Shown here piece by piece: positions 43,820 to 54,470 of a stretch of 64,000 nucleotides of DNA. The stretch is from Lepus europaeus (Eukaryota > Chordata > Mammalia > Lagomorpha > Leporidae), in contig NC_084831.1 of assembly GCF_033115175.1 (NCBI RefSeq), forward strand, positions 78,997,502 through 79,061,501. Direction: 5' to 3'. The position numbers and the translations under genes are program-made. Within the stretch, counting starts at the first letter, position 1. Each line of letters opens with the position of its first letter. The notes under the pieces were generated by a model. The model was not told where the DNA came from. It saw only the letters and a program-made list of their open reading frames with translations, and searched no databases.

Positions 43820-44133
43820 TTTTTTTTTTTTTTTTTTTTTGGACAGGCAGAGTGGATAGTGAGAGAGAGAGACAGAGAGGAAGGTCTTCCTTTTTGCCGT
43901 TGGTTCACCCTCCAATGGCCGCTGCGGCTGGCGCATCGTGCTGATCCGAAGCCAGGAGCCAGGTGCTTCTCCTGGTCTCCCATGCGGGTGCAGGGCCCAA
44001 GGACTTGGGCCATCCTTCACTGCCTTCCCGGGCCATAGCAGAGAGCTGGCTTGGAAGAGGGGCAACCGGGATAGAATCCGGTGTGCCGGCGCCGCAAGGT
44101 GGAGGATTAGCCTGTTAAACCACGGCGCCAGCC
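43820..44133 (-). mobile_element. Young CSINE, minus strand, box-B region deleted
   Basis: (T)n tail, young-subfamily body, and inverted head. Compared with the copy at 23383 it jumps from 'gatagaatccgg' to 'tgtgccggcgccgcaaggtg', losing about 25 bases that carry box B. A perfect 15-bp TSD, tgttctctacacttt, is at 43805-43819 and 44134-44148. Confidence 0.97.
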
Positions 44134-44277
44134 TGTTCTCTACACTTTGAAATCCTTTTTCCCCCCGGTTCCTTTGTTTACCTTTCAATTAATAGTTTAA
44201 ATGTTGTTTTTCTCTAGAGTCTCCATTCTTCATCTTCTTCTCTTTTGCTCACTCTTCCTGTCTTTTAAAAATCTTAA

Positions 44278-44568
44278 ACCCCCACCTGCAAGTGCAGGTT
44301 CACATCATAATTGCTCCACTTCTAATCCAGCTCTATGCTAATGTGCCTGGGAAGGCAGCAGAAGATGACCCAAGTGTTTGGATCCCTGGCACTCACATGG
44401 GAGACCTGTATGGAGTTCTTGGTTCCTGACTTCAGCCTAGCAGTCATTTGGGGAGTGAAACAGTGGATAAAAAAATCTCTTCTGCGTGTATGTGTTTCTC
44501 TCTGTTTCTTCTCTCTCTCTAACTCTGCCTTTCAAATAAAATAAATAAATCAAATTAAAAAAAAAAAA
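44278..44568 (+). mobile_element. CSINE, plus strand, 5'-truncated
   Basis: Begins within the head at 'cccccacctgcaagtgcagg'; the first 40-50 bases are missing. The rest is complete to an AAATAAAATAAATAAATC tail. Confidence 0.9.
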
Positions 44569-44576
44569 TCTTATCT

Positions 44577-44903
44577 GGGGCCGGTGCTGTGGCTTGGAGG
44601 GTAAGAGCTGCCGCCTGCAGTGCCGGCATCCCATGTGGGCACCGGTTCGAGTCCCGGCTACTCCACTTCTGATTCGGCTCTCTGCTATGACCTGGGAGAG
44701 TGGTGGAGGGTGGCCCAGGTCCGTGGGCCCCTGTGCCCTCGTTGGAGACCTGGAGGAATTGCTCCTAGCTTCTGGCTTCGGATCAGCACAGCTCCAGCTG
44801 TTGTGGCCAATTGGGGAATGAACCAGCGGATGGAGGACCTCTCTCTCTGCTTTTCTTTCTTTCTCTGTGTAACTCTGACTTTCAAATAAATAAATAAATC
44901 TTT
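44577..44903 (+). mobile_element. CSINE, plus strand, intact promoter boxes
   Basis: Head 'ggggccggtgctgtggcttg' and a perfect tRNA-type box B, ggttcgagtcc (44644-44654). TSD aaaaaaaatcttatct (44561-44576 and 44904-44919), meaning it inserted into the A-tail of the previous CSINE. Confidence 0.97.
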
Positions 44904-45139
44904 AAAAAAAATCTTATCTACATCCATGGTTTTAATTGTCACCTAAATGAAAATTACTCTAAAATACTTTAAGCATCATCTCCTTCCAGAGTGAAGTTAC
45001 AGATTTCTAAATGATTTTTGGGCATCCCAATGTGGGCCTGCCTCATGGTTGAGTTGAATTCAGTATGTCCCAAATCAAGCAGCTTTGCTTCCATACTTGC
45101 TTCGTTTCCTGCATCTTTTGGTCTATTAGTGGTACTATC

Positions 45140-45290
45140 TCTCCATCATACCCAAGCCCGGTCAATAGCAACTCTAAGGCAAAGCACCTGCCATTCATTT
45201 TCATGGGTTCTGCCCTAGATTATCCCTTAAATAACTAAATCCTCTTCAGACTATTGCAATAGTTTCCCAGAATCAACTGAGTCTTCATAT
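45140..45290 (+). mobile_element. Possible L2 fragment, plus strand
   Basis: 'cttcagactattgcaatagt' followed by 'ttcccagaatcaactgagtc' resembles the L2 block '...ggactattgcaatagcctcc...'. Confidence 0.4.
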
Positions 45291-45316
45291 TACTGACAGG
45301 TAATATTGATGCCAGT

Positions 45317-45993
45317 AGTAGTCCTTTTTCCATGACTATAATGAAATACCTGAGGCTGGGTACTTTGGAAAGAAAAGAGGTTTATTTAGCTCATCGTCTG
45401 GACTTTAAGGGCAATGCCACCAGCATGTGCTTGGCTCCTGGTGGAGGCCTCATGGCAGATGGCTTCAAATGTTGGCAATTACATTGTAAGGCAGAAAGCC
45501 AAAGAGAGACTGGGGTTCCACAAGACCCATGTTCATCCTTTCTGAGGACAGGGCCCCCCTCCAAGACCTAGACCTCCATTAGACCCCAGCTCTTAACGGT
45601 CCAACCATGGGGCCAGCACTGTGGCAAGCAGGTTAAGCCACCACCTTTAGTGTGGCAGCCCACATTGGAGCCCCATTTTGGGTCTGACTGCTCTACTTCG
45701 GATCCAGCTTCCTGTTAATGTGCCTGGAAAAGCAGTGGAAGATCTCCATGTGGAAGACCCAGATGGAGTTCCTGGCTCCTGAATTTGTGCTAGTTCAGAG
45801 TTTGCTGTTATGGCCAATTGGGAAGGGAAATCTCTAACTCTGCGTCTTCTTTTCTCTTTCCACTGATCTTTCAAATAAATAAATAATTCTTGGAAAAAAA
45901 AAAAAGTTCCTGCCACCTCTCAATGTTACCACACTGGGGACCGAACTTCCAATACATAAACCTTTGAGGACAACCACATCCAAACAATAGCAA
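45317..45993 (-). mobile_element. MaLR/THE-like LTR, minus strand, split by a CSINE
   Basis: Left arm: 'tgaaatacctgaggctgggt', 'gaaaagaggtttatttagct', 'gtgcttggctcctggtggag'. Right arm (45906-45993): 'caatgttaccacactgggga' and 'ccacatccaaacaatagca'. This is the inverted order of a common MaLR LTR. Confidence 0.75.
45608..45905 (+). mobile_element. CSINE, plus strand, in an LTR
   Basis: Head 'ggggccagcactgtggcaag', shortened middle, tail CAAATAAATAAATAATTCTT and poly(A). Confidence 0.92.
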
Positions 45994-45999
45994 CTTGAT

Positions 46000-46470
46000 T
46001 CAAATTTCTTCTTTTTGAAATCTTCAATAGTTTTTCATTGCCTATCAAACTTTTACAATTCTATTTTTACAAACATAGTAAGTTTACAGAGAACACTATG
46101 TGATCAGTATTTACCTAGACCATTTCACTTATTTCACCAAATAACTTGAAAAGTAGCTTATATGGGGGCATGAAAAAGATTATATAATTATGAAATATTA
46201 AACTATTTCCATCAATTGTGAATATATCATTGATTCAATAACCTCTTTCTAGGTGATAAAGAAATATTAAATTAACTGTCCATATTGAGTGTAAGATTTT
46301 TCTGCCTTCAGAAACATTAAAATGTGGAAAAATAATACAAATTTTTGAAACAAAGAACTAGCACATCACCCTCATTTTAAACCAACTCAATGATCTTTCC
46401 AAGATATCCAACATATTATAAACCTTTTTATTTGTCCTGGAATTCAACATTTTTCCTCTTCTCATCTGCA
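46000..46470. other. Unclassified AT-rich segment
   Basis: No confident call; 46090-46170 faintly resembles an inverted MIR. Confidence 0.35.
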
Positions 46471-46648
46471 TGTTCCTTACCTTTTTCTAGATCTGTGCTT
46501 TGGCCTTGTATTCTATGAATCGCTCCTTACTACACATGTCCAAAGCAACTCGGCTTCAAAGTTTAGCTCAAACACTCGCCTCCTTCATTAACTCTTTCCT
46601 GATTCCCCAGATAAGAATGGCCTCTGATTCTCCAACATGAAATTTAAT
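46470..46648 (+). mobile_element. L2 LINE fragment, plus strand
   Basis: 'cttcaaagtttagctcaaac' and 'tcattaactctttcctgatt' match the L2 '...tcagctcaaatgtcacctcc...ttccctga' region. Confidence 0.45.
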
Positions 46649-46649
46649 C

Positions 46650-46797
46650 TGAGTGCCCATGTGAGTGCTGCTTATCACAGGCACATTAGCAGAGAGGTGG
46701 ATCAGAAGTAGAGCAGCTGTGACTCGAACCAGTGCCCATAAGGGATGCCAGCACTGCAGGCCAAGGCTTTAACCTGCTACATCACAGCGCTGGCCCC
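46650..46797 (-). mobile_element. CSINE head half, minus strand
   Basis: Only the head-proximal half is present, from 'cccatgtgagtgctgct' to 'atcacagcgctggcccc'. The tail half is missing, unusual for a target-primed insertion and probably due to later deletion. Confidence 0.88.
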
Positions 46798-46883
46798 AGT
46801 GATCGCGTTTTTATCAAAATTTTTTGACAGAGGCCCTTTAGTGCTTAGGCTAAAGATAGCTTCATTTAAGAAATATAAAATCC

Positions 46884-47133
46884 GGGGCCAGTGCTGTGGT
46901 GCAGTGGGTTAAAGCCCTGGCCTGAAGCGCCGGCATCCTATATGGACGTCGGTTCTAGTCCCGGCTGCTCCTCTTCTGATCCGGCTCTCTGCTATGGCCT
47001 AGGATAGCAGTAGAAGATGGCCCAAGTCCTTGGGCCCCTGCACCCCCATGGGAGGCCAGGAAGAAGCTCTTGGCACCTGGCTTCGGATCGGCACAGCTCC
47101 AGCCAATGCGGCCATCTGGGGAGTGAACCAGCG

Positions 47134-47165
<32 letters not shown>

Positions 47166-47218
47166 CCCCCCCCCCCCGCCTCTCCTCTCTCTGTGTAACT
47201 CTGACTTTCAAAAAAATT
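46884..47218 (+). mobile_element. CSINE, plus strand, near-consensus
   Basis: Head 'ggggccagtgctgtggtgca', (CT)n followed by (C)13, short tail. A perfect 11-bp TSD, atataaaatcc, is at 46873-46883 and 47219-47229. Confidence 0.97.
47143..47177 (+). repeat. (TC)n(C)n tract
   Basis: Alternating CT followed by 13 C (47165-47177) inside the CSINE. Confidence 0.9.
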
Positions 47219-47579
47219 ATATAAAATCCTTTTAAACAACAACAAGAAATTCCCCGTGTGCTAAAATAGAAATTGTCATTTTGTTCTTGTCACGGCCTAG
47301 AGGGGAAGGAGTTGCTGTAACTCTAAATATGTCTTAGCTCTAGCCCTAGTATTTCATAGGAAACTGGTATATGTTTTTTAAACAAATTAAAAGGACATAT
47401 TTTGCAGACATTTTGTGGTATTCCTCATTATTGTAGTCTCAGACATTAATAAAGGGTGCCGTGTGGGTCTTAATGACTCGTTTGTTTATGTTTTATAAGT
47501 TATGGCAGAGATCTATGATGATCTCCCATGAAAACCCTTCATTTGGGTGGTAGAGTTTGCAAGTATTTGTAAGCATATT

Positions 47580-47937
47580 GCTCTACACCGAATATTTGTG
47601 TCCTTCCAGAATTCTTTTGTTGAAACCTAAACCCCAGTGTGATGGTGTTTGGAGTGTGGGCCCCTGGGAAGTCATTAGGTCATGAGGCCAGAGACTTCAT
47701 AAATGGGATTAGAGCCCTTAGAAAAGTGACTCCAGAGGGCTCCTTTGCCTGTTGGGCCGTGGTGGACACAGGGAGAAGACGGCCCTGCATGAAGCAGGAC
47801 GCGGGTCCTGAACACAGGCTGGATTTTCTGGGCTCTTGATCTTAGATGTCCCTGCCCAGAAGCTTGAGAACGAGCTGCCTGTTGTTAAACACTCAGCCCG
47901 TGCTGCTCAGTTACCGCAGCCTACATGGACTAAGACA
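47580..47937 (+). mobile_element. MaLR-like solo LTR, plus strand
   Basis: 'tttgttgaaacctaaacccc', 'gtgtgatggtgtttggagtg', 'taggtcatgaggccagagac', 'aatgggattagagcccttag' and a terminal 'ggactaagaca' give the full LTR order. No internal region. Confidence 0.7.
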
Positions 47938-47939
47938 TA

Positions 47940-48130
47940 TTTTCTCACTTATTCCTCAAAACCCCACCTTGCTGTAGATAGTAACATATAGATTTTTTTT
48001 TTTTTGCAAATCAATAAACTGAAACTCTGAGGTGTTAAATAATCCTTTTACACAAGGCCACATAACCAAAGAATGGCACAAGTTAGACTTTCTTCCAGAT
48101 CTCTGTATTCTTGTGCCTGAATGTTGTCCA
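47940..48130 (-). mobile_element. MIR, minus strand
   Basis: 'aataaactgaaactctgagg', 'acaaggccacataaccaaag' and 'ttattcctcaaaaccccacc' match an inverted MIR with a T-run in the middle. Confidence 0.65.
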
Positions 48131-48134
48131 CGAT

Positions 48135-48760
48135 ACTGCAAGGAAACTTGTATGGGAAACTGATGGCTCTTGTGTCACATGACCTTTGAAAAGACACCAA
48201 GAGTGAGCATTCCTAAAAGCTGCAGCTTGGACATGCACAGAATCTACATGATTTTATTGTGTTTCTTCAACCTGTTACTGTGTAGATTCTGAGAAAATCA
48301 GAATTCTGCACCCTTTCAAATCTCCTCTCCAGGTTCATTTGTTTACAGCTATCCAGCCTGAAACTCCTGTCACATGAAAACTAGGTGGTTTGTGTCACCT
48401 GTTATCTCAACTTCTCAGACCAAAGCCCCACACCATAAAGCCTGATAAGTGATGATGAGATGCTAGGGTCCCAAGGCTAGAAGAATGGTTTTCCAGTTTT
48501 TTTAAGGACACAGCCCACTGATTATTCATACTCTCAACCTATGTACTGATTTATGAAAAGCCACCCACAAACAAGAGGAAGTAACAGTATCAGTGCTCAA
48601 ATCCACTTTGTATAACCCCAAATTGCAATTTCATACACATACCCTACTTGAGTGGTTAGCTTTATTTGGTCAATAATTGCCAAAGATGCAAAGGAAACAG
48701 GTTTTCAAACCACACCAAGGAAATCTGAAATGAATATATGTTGGTTGGCTAATACTGAGT
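48135..48760. other. Unclassified segment
   Basis: No repeat or gene recognised. Confidence 0.4.
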
Positions 48761-48764
48761 GATT

Positions 48765-48934
48765 TCACAAAAATTGTACACATTTATGCTTAATCTTTAT
48801 TATCACCTTGAGAGATGCACATGATTATCCCAAGTTTATGGATAAGAATACTAAGCCCCAGGAAGGTTAAGGTACTCACCCAAGATCACACAGACAGAAA
48901 GAACTGGAGTTGGGATCCAAATTCTGTTTTCCTT
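48765..48934 (-). mobile_element. MIR, minus strand
   Basis: 'tatggataagaatactaagc', 'ggaaggttaaggtactcacc' and 'aagatcacacagacagaaag' form a clear inverted MIR core. It ends at the TSD of the adjoining CSINE. Confidence 0.85.
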
Positions 48935-48947
48935 CAAAGTCAATACT

Positions 48948-49283
48948 TTTTTTTTTTTAAAGATTTTATTTATTTATTTGAGAGGTAGAGTTACAGACAG
49001 TGAGAGGGAGAGACAGAGAGAAAGGTCTTCCTTCCGTTGGTTCACTCCCCAGGTGGCCGAAATGGCCAGAGCTGCATCGATCCAAAGCCAGGAGCCAGGA
49101 GATTTTTCCCGGTCTCCCACGTGGGTGCAGGGGCCCAAGGGCTTGGGCCATCTTCCACTGCTTTCCCAGGCCACAGCAGAGAGCTGGATTGGAAGAGGAG
49201 CAGCCAAGACTAGAACCAGTGCCCATATGGGATGCAGGCACTGCAGGCAGAGGATTAACCTACTGCCACTGGGCACCAGCCCC
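48948..49283 (-). mobile_element. CSINE, minus strand
   Basis: Full copy. A perfect 13-bp TSD, caaagtcaatact, is at 48935-48947 and 49284-49296. Confidence 0.97.
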
Positions 49284-49424
49284 CAAAGTCAATACTCTTA
49301 ATGATTCTACTACACTGCTTCTCAGAGCGATGTTCATATAATGAGATGTAGATGAAGTTTTATTAAATATCAGATAACAATCCTTGTGAATTTTGTTCAC
49401 AAGGGCCAATCGATATGATAAAAG

Positions 49425-49430
<6 letters not shown>

Positions 49431-49480
<50 letters not shown>
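49431..49480 (+). repeat. (TA)25 microsatellite
   Basis: Fifty uninterrupted bases of alternating TA, not part of a recognised SINE. Confidence 0.97.
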
Positions 49481-49483
<3 letters not shown>

Positions 49484-49789
49484 AGACCCAAACCGTCCTT
49501 TGGTTTCCATTTCCTTTCTCCTCTCCAAAATTATTATTAAATTCTTAGTCAACAACTATACATATGTTCAATGCATTGAAAGTTAATTTTTTTTGCTTAA
49601 ACATTCTATTGTCTTAAGGAAAACAACTATAATATATGCAGGTTATGCTGGCATTTATCTGGGTGACTGACTTCTGCAAGATAGGCATGAGACATTATTC
49701 ACAATGCACACAGGAAACAAGCAACTCCCTCTACACCTGTGAGTCCTGTGGCTCTGGCCCATTGACCAGTGCCAAAAAGTTGGTCATTT

Positions 49790-49955
49790 TTTTTTTTTTT
49801 AACTTTTATTTAGCAAATATAAATTTCCAAAAGTACAGCTTATGGATTACAATGGCTTTTCCCCTCCATAACTTCCCTCCCGCCCACAACCCTCCCAATT
49901 CCCGCTCCCTCTCCCATTCCATTCCAAGATTCATTTTCAATTATCAAAAAAAAAA
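49790..49955 (-). mobile_element. 5'-truncated rabbit L1 3' end, minus strand
   Basis: Begins with poly(T), then 'aacttttatttagcaaatat', a C-rich zone and 'ttcattttcaatta'. A perfect 16-bp TSD, aaaaagttggtcattt, is at 49774-49789 and 49956-49971. Only about 150 bases of L1 remain. Confidence 0.96.
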
Positions 49956-50001
49956 AAAAAGTTGGTCATTTCAAGAAAACATACCAATACCAGAATACAA
50001 T

Positions 50002-50326
50002 CCTTTAAAAAAATTTATTTATGTATTGGTTATTTATTTGAAATGCAAAGAAAGGGAGGGGGAGAGAAAGAGACCTTTCATTTGCTGGTTCACTCCCTAT
50101 ATGCTTGCTGGGGTAAGCCAGGCCAAAGCCAGGGACAGGAAACTCAATCTAGGTCTCCTACATGGGTGGTAGGGATCCAATTACTCAAGCCATCACCTCT
50201 GCCTCTCAGCATGTGAATTAGAAGGAAACTGGAATCAGAAGCAGAGCTGGAACTTGAATCAGGCAGTCCAGAAAAATACGCAGGAATCCCAAGCAGTGTT
50301 AAGTGCTCTGACAAACACCAAACCCA
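50002..50326 (-). mobile_element. Older CSINE, minus strand
   Basis: Tail 'aaaaaaatttatttatgtat', older-type middle 'caagccatcacctctgcctc', ending 'gacaaacaccaaaccca'. Confidence 0.85.
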
Positions 50327-50334
50327 GCATGGAA

Positions 50335-50620
50335 TTTTTTAAAAAAGATTTTCTTATTTATTAGAAAGGCAGAGCTACAGAGAGGGAGAAATAAGGAAAG
50401 AGAATTTCCATCCACTGGTTTACTCCCCAAATGACTGCAACAGCTGGAGCTGGGCCAGTCTGAAGCCAGGAGCCAGGTTTCCAACATGGGTGGCAGGAGC
50501 CCAAGTACTTGAGCCATCTTTCCTAGGCCATTAGCAGGGAACTGGATCAGAAGTGGTGCATATGGGATGCTAGTGCCACAACCAGTGGCTTTACCTAATG
50601 TTACACCACAGTTCCAGCCC
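50335..50620 (-). mobile_element. CSINE, minus strand
   Basis: Tail 'aaaaaagattttcttattta', GA zone, inverted head ending 'ccacagttccagccc'. Second of three head-to-tail minus copies. Confidence 0.9.
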
Positions 50621-50628
50621 TGAAATCA

Positions 50629-50905
50629 TTTTTTTTTTTTATTTGAAAGTCAGTTACAGAGAGAGAGAGAAAGGGGGACATAGAGAGATTTTCCATCAGC
50701 TGGTTCACTTTCCAAATGATCCCACCAACCAGGGCTATGCCAGACCAAAGCCAGAAGCCAGGTGCTTCATCTGGGTCTCACATGGGTGCAGGGGCCCAAG
50801 GACTTGGACCATCTTACGCTGCTTCTCACAGGCCATAGCAGGGAGCTGGATTGGAAGTGAAGCAGGTGACAAATGGCACCCATCATGTCACAACGCCAGT
50901 CCCCC
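50629..50905 (-). mobile_element. CSINE, minus strand
   Basis: (T)12 tail, GA zone, shortened inverted head ending 'atgtcacaacgccagtcccc'. Third of the trio. Confidence 0.9.
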
Positions 50906-53175
50906 AGCATGCAGTCTTGACATCTGGTAACACCTGGAATGGTAATTGAGAGAACATTTAAAAAAGGGTAAGTATAATTACTTAAATTGGCCATGGTACA
51001 ACTGGATAATGCCAAGTACAGCTGTTCTGTTTGGGTAGCATGGCACCCTGTTTATACCAGAATACTTGTTTAACTAATTATTTGATGACTTTTATGCAGA
51101 TTTATTTATAAAAGTAGGACTGAAAATGAAAACTAAATATTGACACTATTGATAAGAAGGGTAAATCATAAACTTAATACAATTAAGTTGAACTTGAAGA
51201 GCGGTGGGCAATCCCCAAGCTGATAAACTGTTGCTTCAATCAGATGATGGGGGAGGGGTTCCAGTCAGTACTCTAGGTGTCCAATGGTGAATGAAAAGAA
51301 TTAAATATACAAGCAAAAGGGTAGAAATATGCGATTAAAAATTACATCAAAAAACAAGATGTTTTGGGGCTTTTATAGGAATTTTAGTCCTTTGATGCTA
51401 GATCTCCATTTATAATAGGCGGGTCTATTATTTGATTTTTGCAGATCTGTTCATATTTTCAGGATTGCATTATGTTCTGATGTACATAGAGGACTGCCAG
51501 TACCTAGTTGTTTTGTCTACATCCTCATTCCTTTAAGTTAAACAAACAAATTGGATGTCAGAATGATGAAGACTGCAGAATAAGCGAAAGGAAACGAAAA
51601 TAATTTAAGATCCAGGGGCTGGGGCAAGTATCCAGGTTTGTGCATGGGGAAGAGCTGGGACCAATGCAGCTGCAAACCGGCACCCAGCAGAGGCATGGGC
51701 ACACGAATGCTGCATTTTTGGATGGACAGAAAGCCATTCCAGGGTTTCTGCCTTCTTTCAGACTTTGGAGGAATTAAAAAAAAAAAAAAAAAGAAAGAAA
51801 GAAAACCTAGGTACATGAATTGCATTGAACTTCATACTTCAAGCAGTGCCAAATCAACAACTCCCGGAGCACAATGTCCTACTCCTACCCCAGGAATGTC
51901 TTGGGCTGGGATGAATGTGTGCCATCGCGGGGTCAGTTCTGTCCCCAGTGCAGAGTTGCAGTTTTCCTCCTCCCTCAAACACCCAAAAGGCTTCTCAGGT
52001 GTGGCTGTGCACAGCCTGTCCTCCCTAGGGTAAGCAGCCTGCCTTCCCCAGTCCTCAGTACAATGGAGAGGAAAGTTCTACCCGCCCACTCATCAGGGAC
52101 TACAAGACCCAGCTCATATCCTGCCAGCCTCAGGATGGAACACGAATCCTTTTAACTACCTGGGCACAGTAGCTGACTATCAGGAAACTGCCTGTGGCCT
52201 CCACACATTGCCACACTATTTACACAGCTGATGGAAGTTTGCCCTGGTTGAGGAATTTGGCTCTAGAGGATTCCCCTTCAAATTCCCAAAGGGTCTATTC
52301 ACCCTGTCACACCCGCACAGATGCCTGTGGAGATAGCAACAGTGGGGTTCATTTTCTGACCTCCCCTGTACACAGCTATTCATTCTTCACGTTTATTTAA
52401 AAGTGGGGGGTCAGATTAGAGCTGGAGGGAGCTACAAAACCTAACATTATATGAGATATTTTCAAGAAATATTTTAAGTAAAGTCAACAACCCCCTTTCC
52501 CTGCCACTCAAACATTCCTGTGCTTTATTCAGCGGCCTCCACTCAGCTCTCCTGGCTCCTAGACAGGCCCAGAGCAGAGCTAGGACGTGACTCCCAACAG
52601 AAAGTGGCCCTGTCCAAGCAGAGGGAGGGGAGCTCAGAAAGTCCACCAACTCTCGAAGCAGAGAGTAGAGAAGCAGCAAAGCAGGGGCCTTAATAATCCC
52701 TCCCTTCATAATTTAAAGCCCTGCTAGTAACAGAGAAAGAGAAAATAGCAAATGGGTGATTTTATCGTGACTAGAAGACACAGCAGAGGTGGCAAAAAGG
52801 AGGGAGTAGTTTCCTGAAGCCCATCTTGCTCTTCTAAAGATAAGGCCCAATTTTTATTCTTTTAATTATTAAAATGTGTTAGAAATGGCAGTAAGCTATT
52901 AATTTCTCCCCCTCTCATTACTAACCGCAATTGCAGTGACAGGCCAATGCTGCCAGGGGTGGGGCTTGCTTTTCCTAGCTGTGAATGACCTCTTTCACTA
53001 GGAAAATTGGTCTGGAAACAGCCCTGCACTTGGGAAAGAGGCGTCTAGGAGATGTAAATGTGTGTCCAGAATGTTCCTTTTCTTAATTTCCGTCCCTTGC
53101 TCCTAGTCTTCTCCTAGTCTAAATAATTAATCTTCTTACATTGCTCATGTAAATTCCACATAAATCAGTTCAACC
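50906..53175. other. Long segment without recognised young repeats
   Basis: No gene recognised; the 131- and 95-codon frames near 51.5-52.0 kb contain a homopolymer and no domain. The 52700-53175 part has GATA-type (agataag) and TAAT-rich motifs plus a ccgcaattgcagtgac stretch that looks less neutral than its surroundings. Confidence 0.35.
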
Positions 53176-53179
53176 CAAA

Positions 53180-53235
53180 GGAGAAGAGGAAGAGAAAAAG
53201 GAGGAGGAAGCAGAGGAAGGGGAAAGAAGAAAATG
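53180..53235 (+). repeat. Purine-rich (GGAGAA)n-like tract
   Basis: About 55 bases of almost pure A/G. Confidence 0.85.
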
Positions 53236-53289
53236 GTCTTCCCATGTTATCTCCCACTTCTTACCCTTTAAGGAGTCAAACATGTAGTC

Positions 53290-53535
53290 TTGGGTTTAAG
53301 GGCTTTGGTTTTGGTGCTAAACTTTCTGAGTTTGACTTTGCTAAATGACTATGTGAGTGGCCAAATCATATTCATTTCAGTTTCCTTATTTGTATCAATT
53401 TCCTCACTTATAAAATGGGAGCAACAGTAGTCCCACACTTCTGGGGTGGCGAGGATTGTGAAGTGTTAACAGAACTCATCTTGAGTAGAGCCTACAATCA
53501 GAAAGCACTTAGGAACAGTTCCTGGCTACTACTTA
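53290..53535 (+). mobile_element. MIR, plus strand
   Basis: 'aatcatattcatttcagttt', 'tcctcacttataaaatggga', 'ggcgaggattgtgaagtgtt' and 'aatcagaaagcacttaggaa' follow the MIR order. Confidence 0.8.
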
Positions 53536-53611
53536 CTATGGTTTAGATGTGTTCCCCCCCAAAAAGCATGTGTTGGAAACTTCAGCACCATTCTCACAGC
53601 ATTAAAATATG

Positions 53612-54137
53612 GGACATTAGAGTGAACCTCCACTTTGCCTATGACCTTGTCTAAATAAGATCAGAGTCAGCGAACTCAAAGGCTTCCATAGTCTTGGCAA
53701 CTCATGACAAGAGCCTTGGGTGATTACTGACGCCATAAACAAGAGTGTCAATTTCTTAAGTCAACAACAGGAGTCACTGTGCACTTACTCCTCATGTAGG
53801 ATCTCTGTCCTTAATGTGTTGTTCAATGTGAATTAGTGCTATAACTAGTACTCAAACAGTATTTTACACTGTTCTGTGTGGGTGCAAACTGATGCAATCT
53901 TTACTTAATATATACTAAATTGATCTTCTGTATATAAAGAGAATTGAAAATGAATCTTGATGTGAATGGAATGGGAGAGGGAGTGGGAGATGGGAGGGTT
54001 GAGGGTGGGAGGGAGGTAATGGGGGGGGGGAAAGCCATTGTAATCCATAAACTGTACTTTGGAAATTTATATTTGCTAAATAAAAGTTAAAAAAGAAAGA
54101 AAGAAAGTTACCTCTTGCTAAAAACATAAAAAAAAAA
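53612..54137 (+). mobile_element. 5'-truncated rabbit L1 with two A-tails
   Basis: Rabbit L1 3' region: 'ttggcaactcatgacaagag', 'aacaggagtcactgtgcact', 'ttgatcttctgtatataaag', G-rich zone, 'taaataaaagtt' and a first A-rich tail (to 54107). Twenty further bases (54108-54127) and a second A-run (54128-54137) follow before the LTR resumes. The 5' junction is approximate. Confidence 0.9.
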
Positions 54138-54263
54138 GAGGTGATTAAGCCATGAAGACTCTGCCCTCGCAAATAGATTAACACCACTATTGCAGGAGTC
54201 AATGGAGAAGGTTCATTATTCATGAACCTCATAAGAGGTCGAGGTCAGCCCCCTTTGGATTCA

Positions 54264-54268
<5 letters not shown>

Positions 54269-54302
<34 letters not shown>
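54269..54302 (+). repeat. (TC)17 microsatellite
   Basis: Thirty-four alternating TC bases inside the right arm of the MaLR LTR. Confidence 0.95.
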
Positions 54303-54305
<3 letters not shown>

Positions 54306-54470
54306 TTCCATCATAGGATGATGCAGCATGGAGCCCCTCGCCAGATCCTGATCTGGGACTTTTTCAGTCTCAGAACTGTGAGCCAGTTCACTTCTGTTCA
54401 TTATAAATCACCCAGTCTATGGCATTCTGTTACAGCATCACAAGGTAGATTCAGACATTATTTTTGGCTT

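Larger units (their letters stand above)
53536..54470 (+). mobile_element. MaLR-like LTR, plus strand, split by an L1
   Basis: Left arm 53536-53612 ('actatggtttagatgtgttc', then 'agcatgtgttggaaact'). The right arm from 54138 has 'gaggtgattaagccatgaag', a (TC)n tract, 'cagaactgtgagccagttca' and 'tctatggcattctgttacag'. The L1 between the arms is the younger insertion. Confidence 0.75.

Noticed and set aside
43501-44038. 170- and 153-codon ORFs on opposite strands
   Set aside because: Both contain a poly-K or poly-F run from the SINE T/A tail and CSINE-derived peptide; neither is a plausible gene.
44577-44660. tRNA-gene-like A and B boxes
   Set aside because: These are the tRNA-derived head of a CSINE; there is no cloverleaf or acceptor stem of a real tRNA gene.
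3350-54470. Complete endogenous retrovirus
   Set aside because: Only LTR-type sequence was found at each MaLR locus. No internal gag-, pol- or env-like reading frame was recognised.
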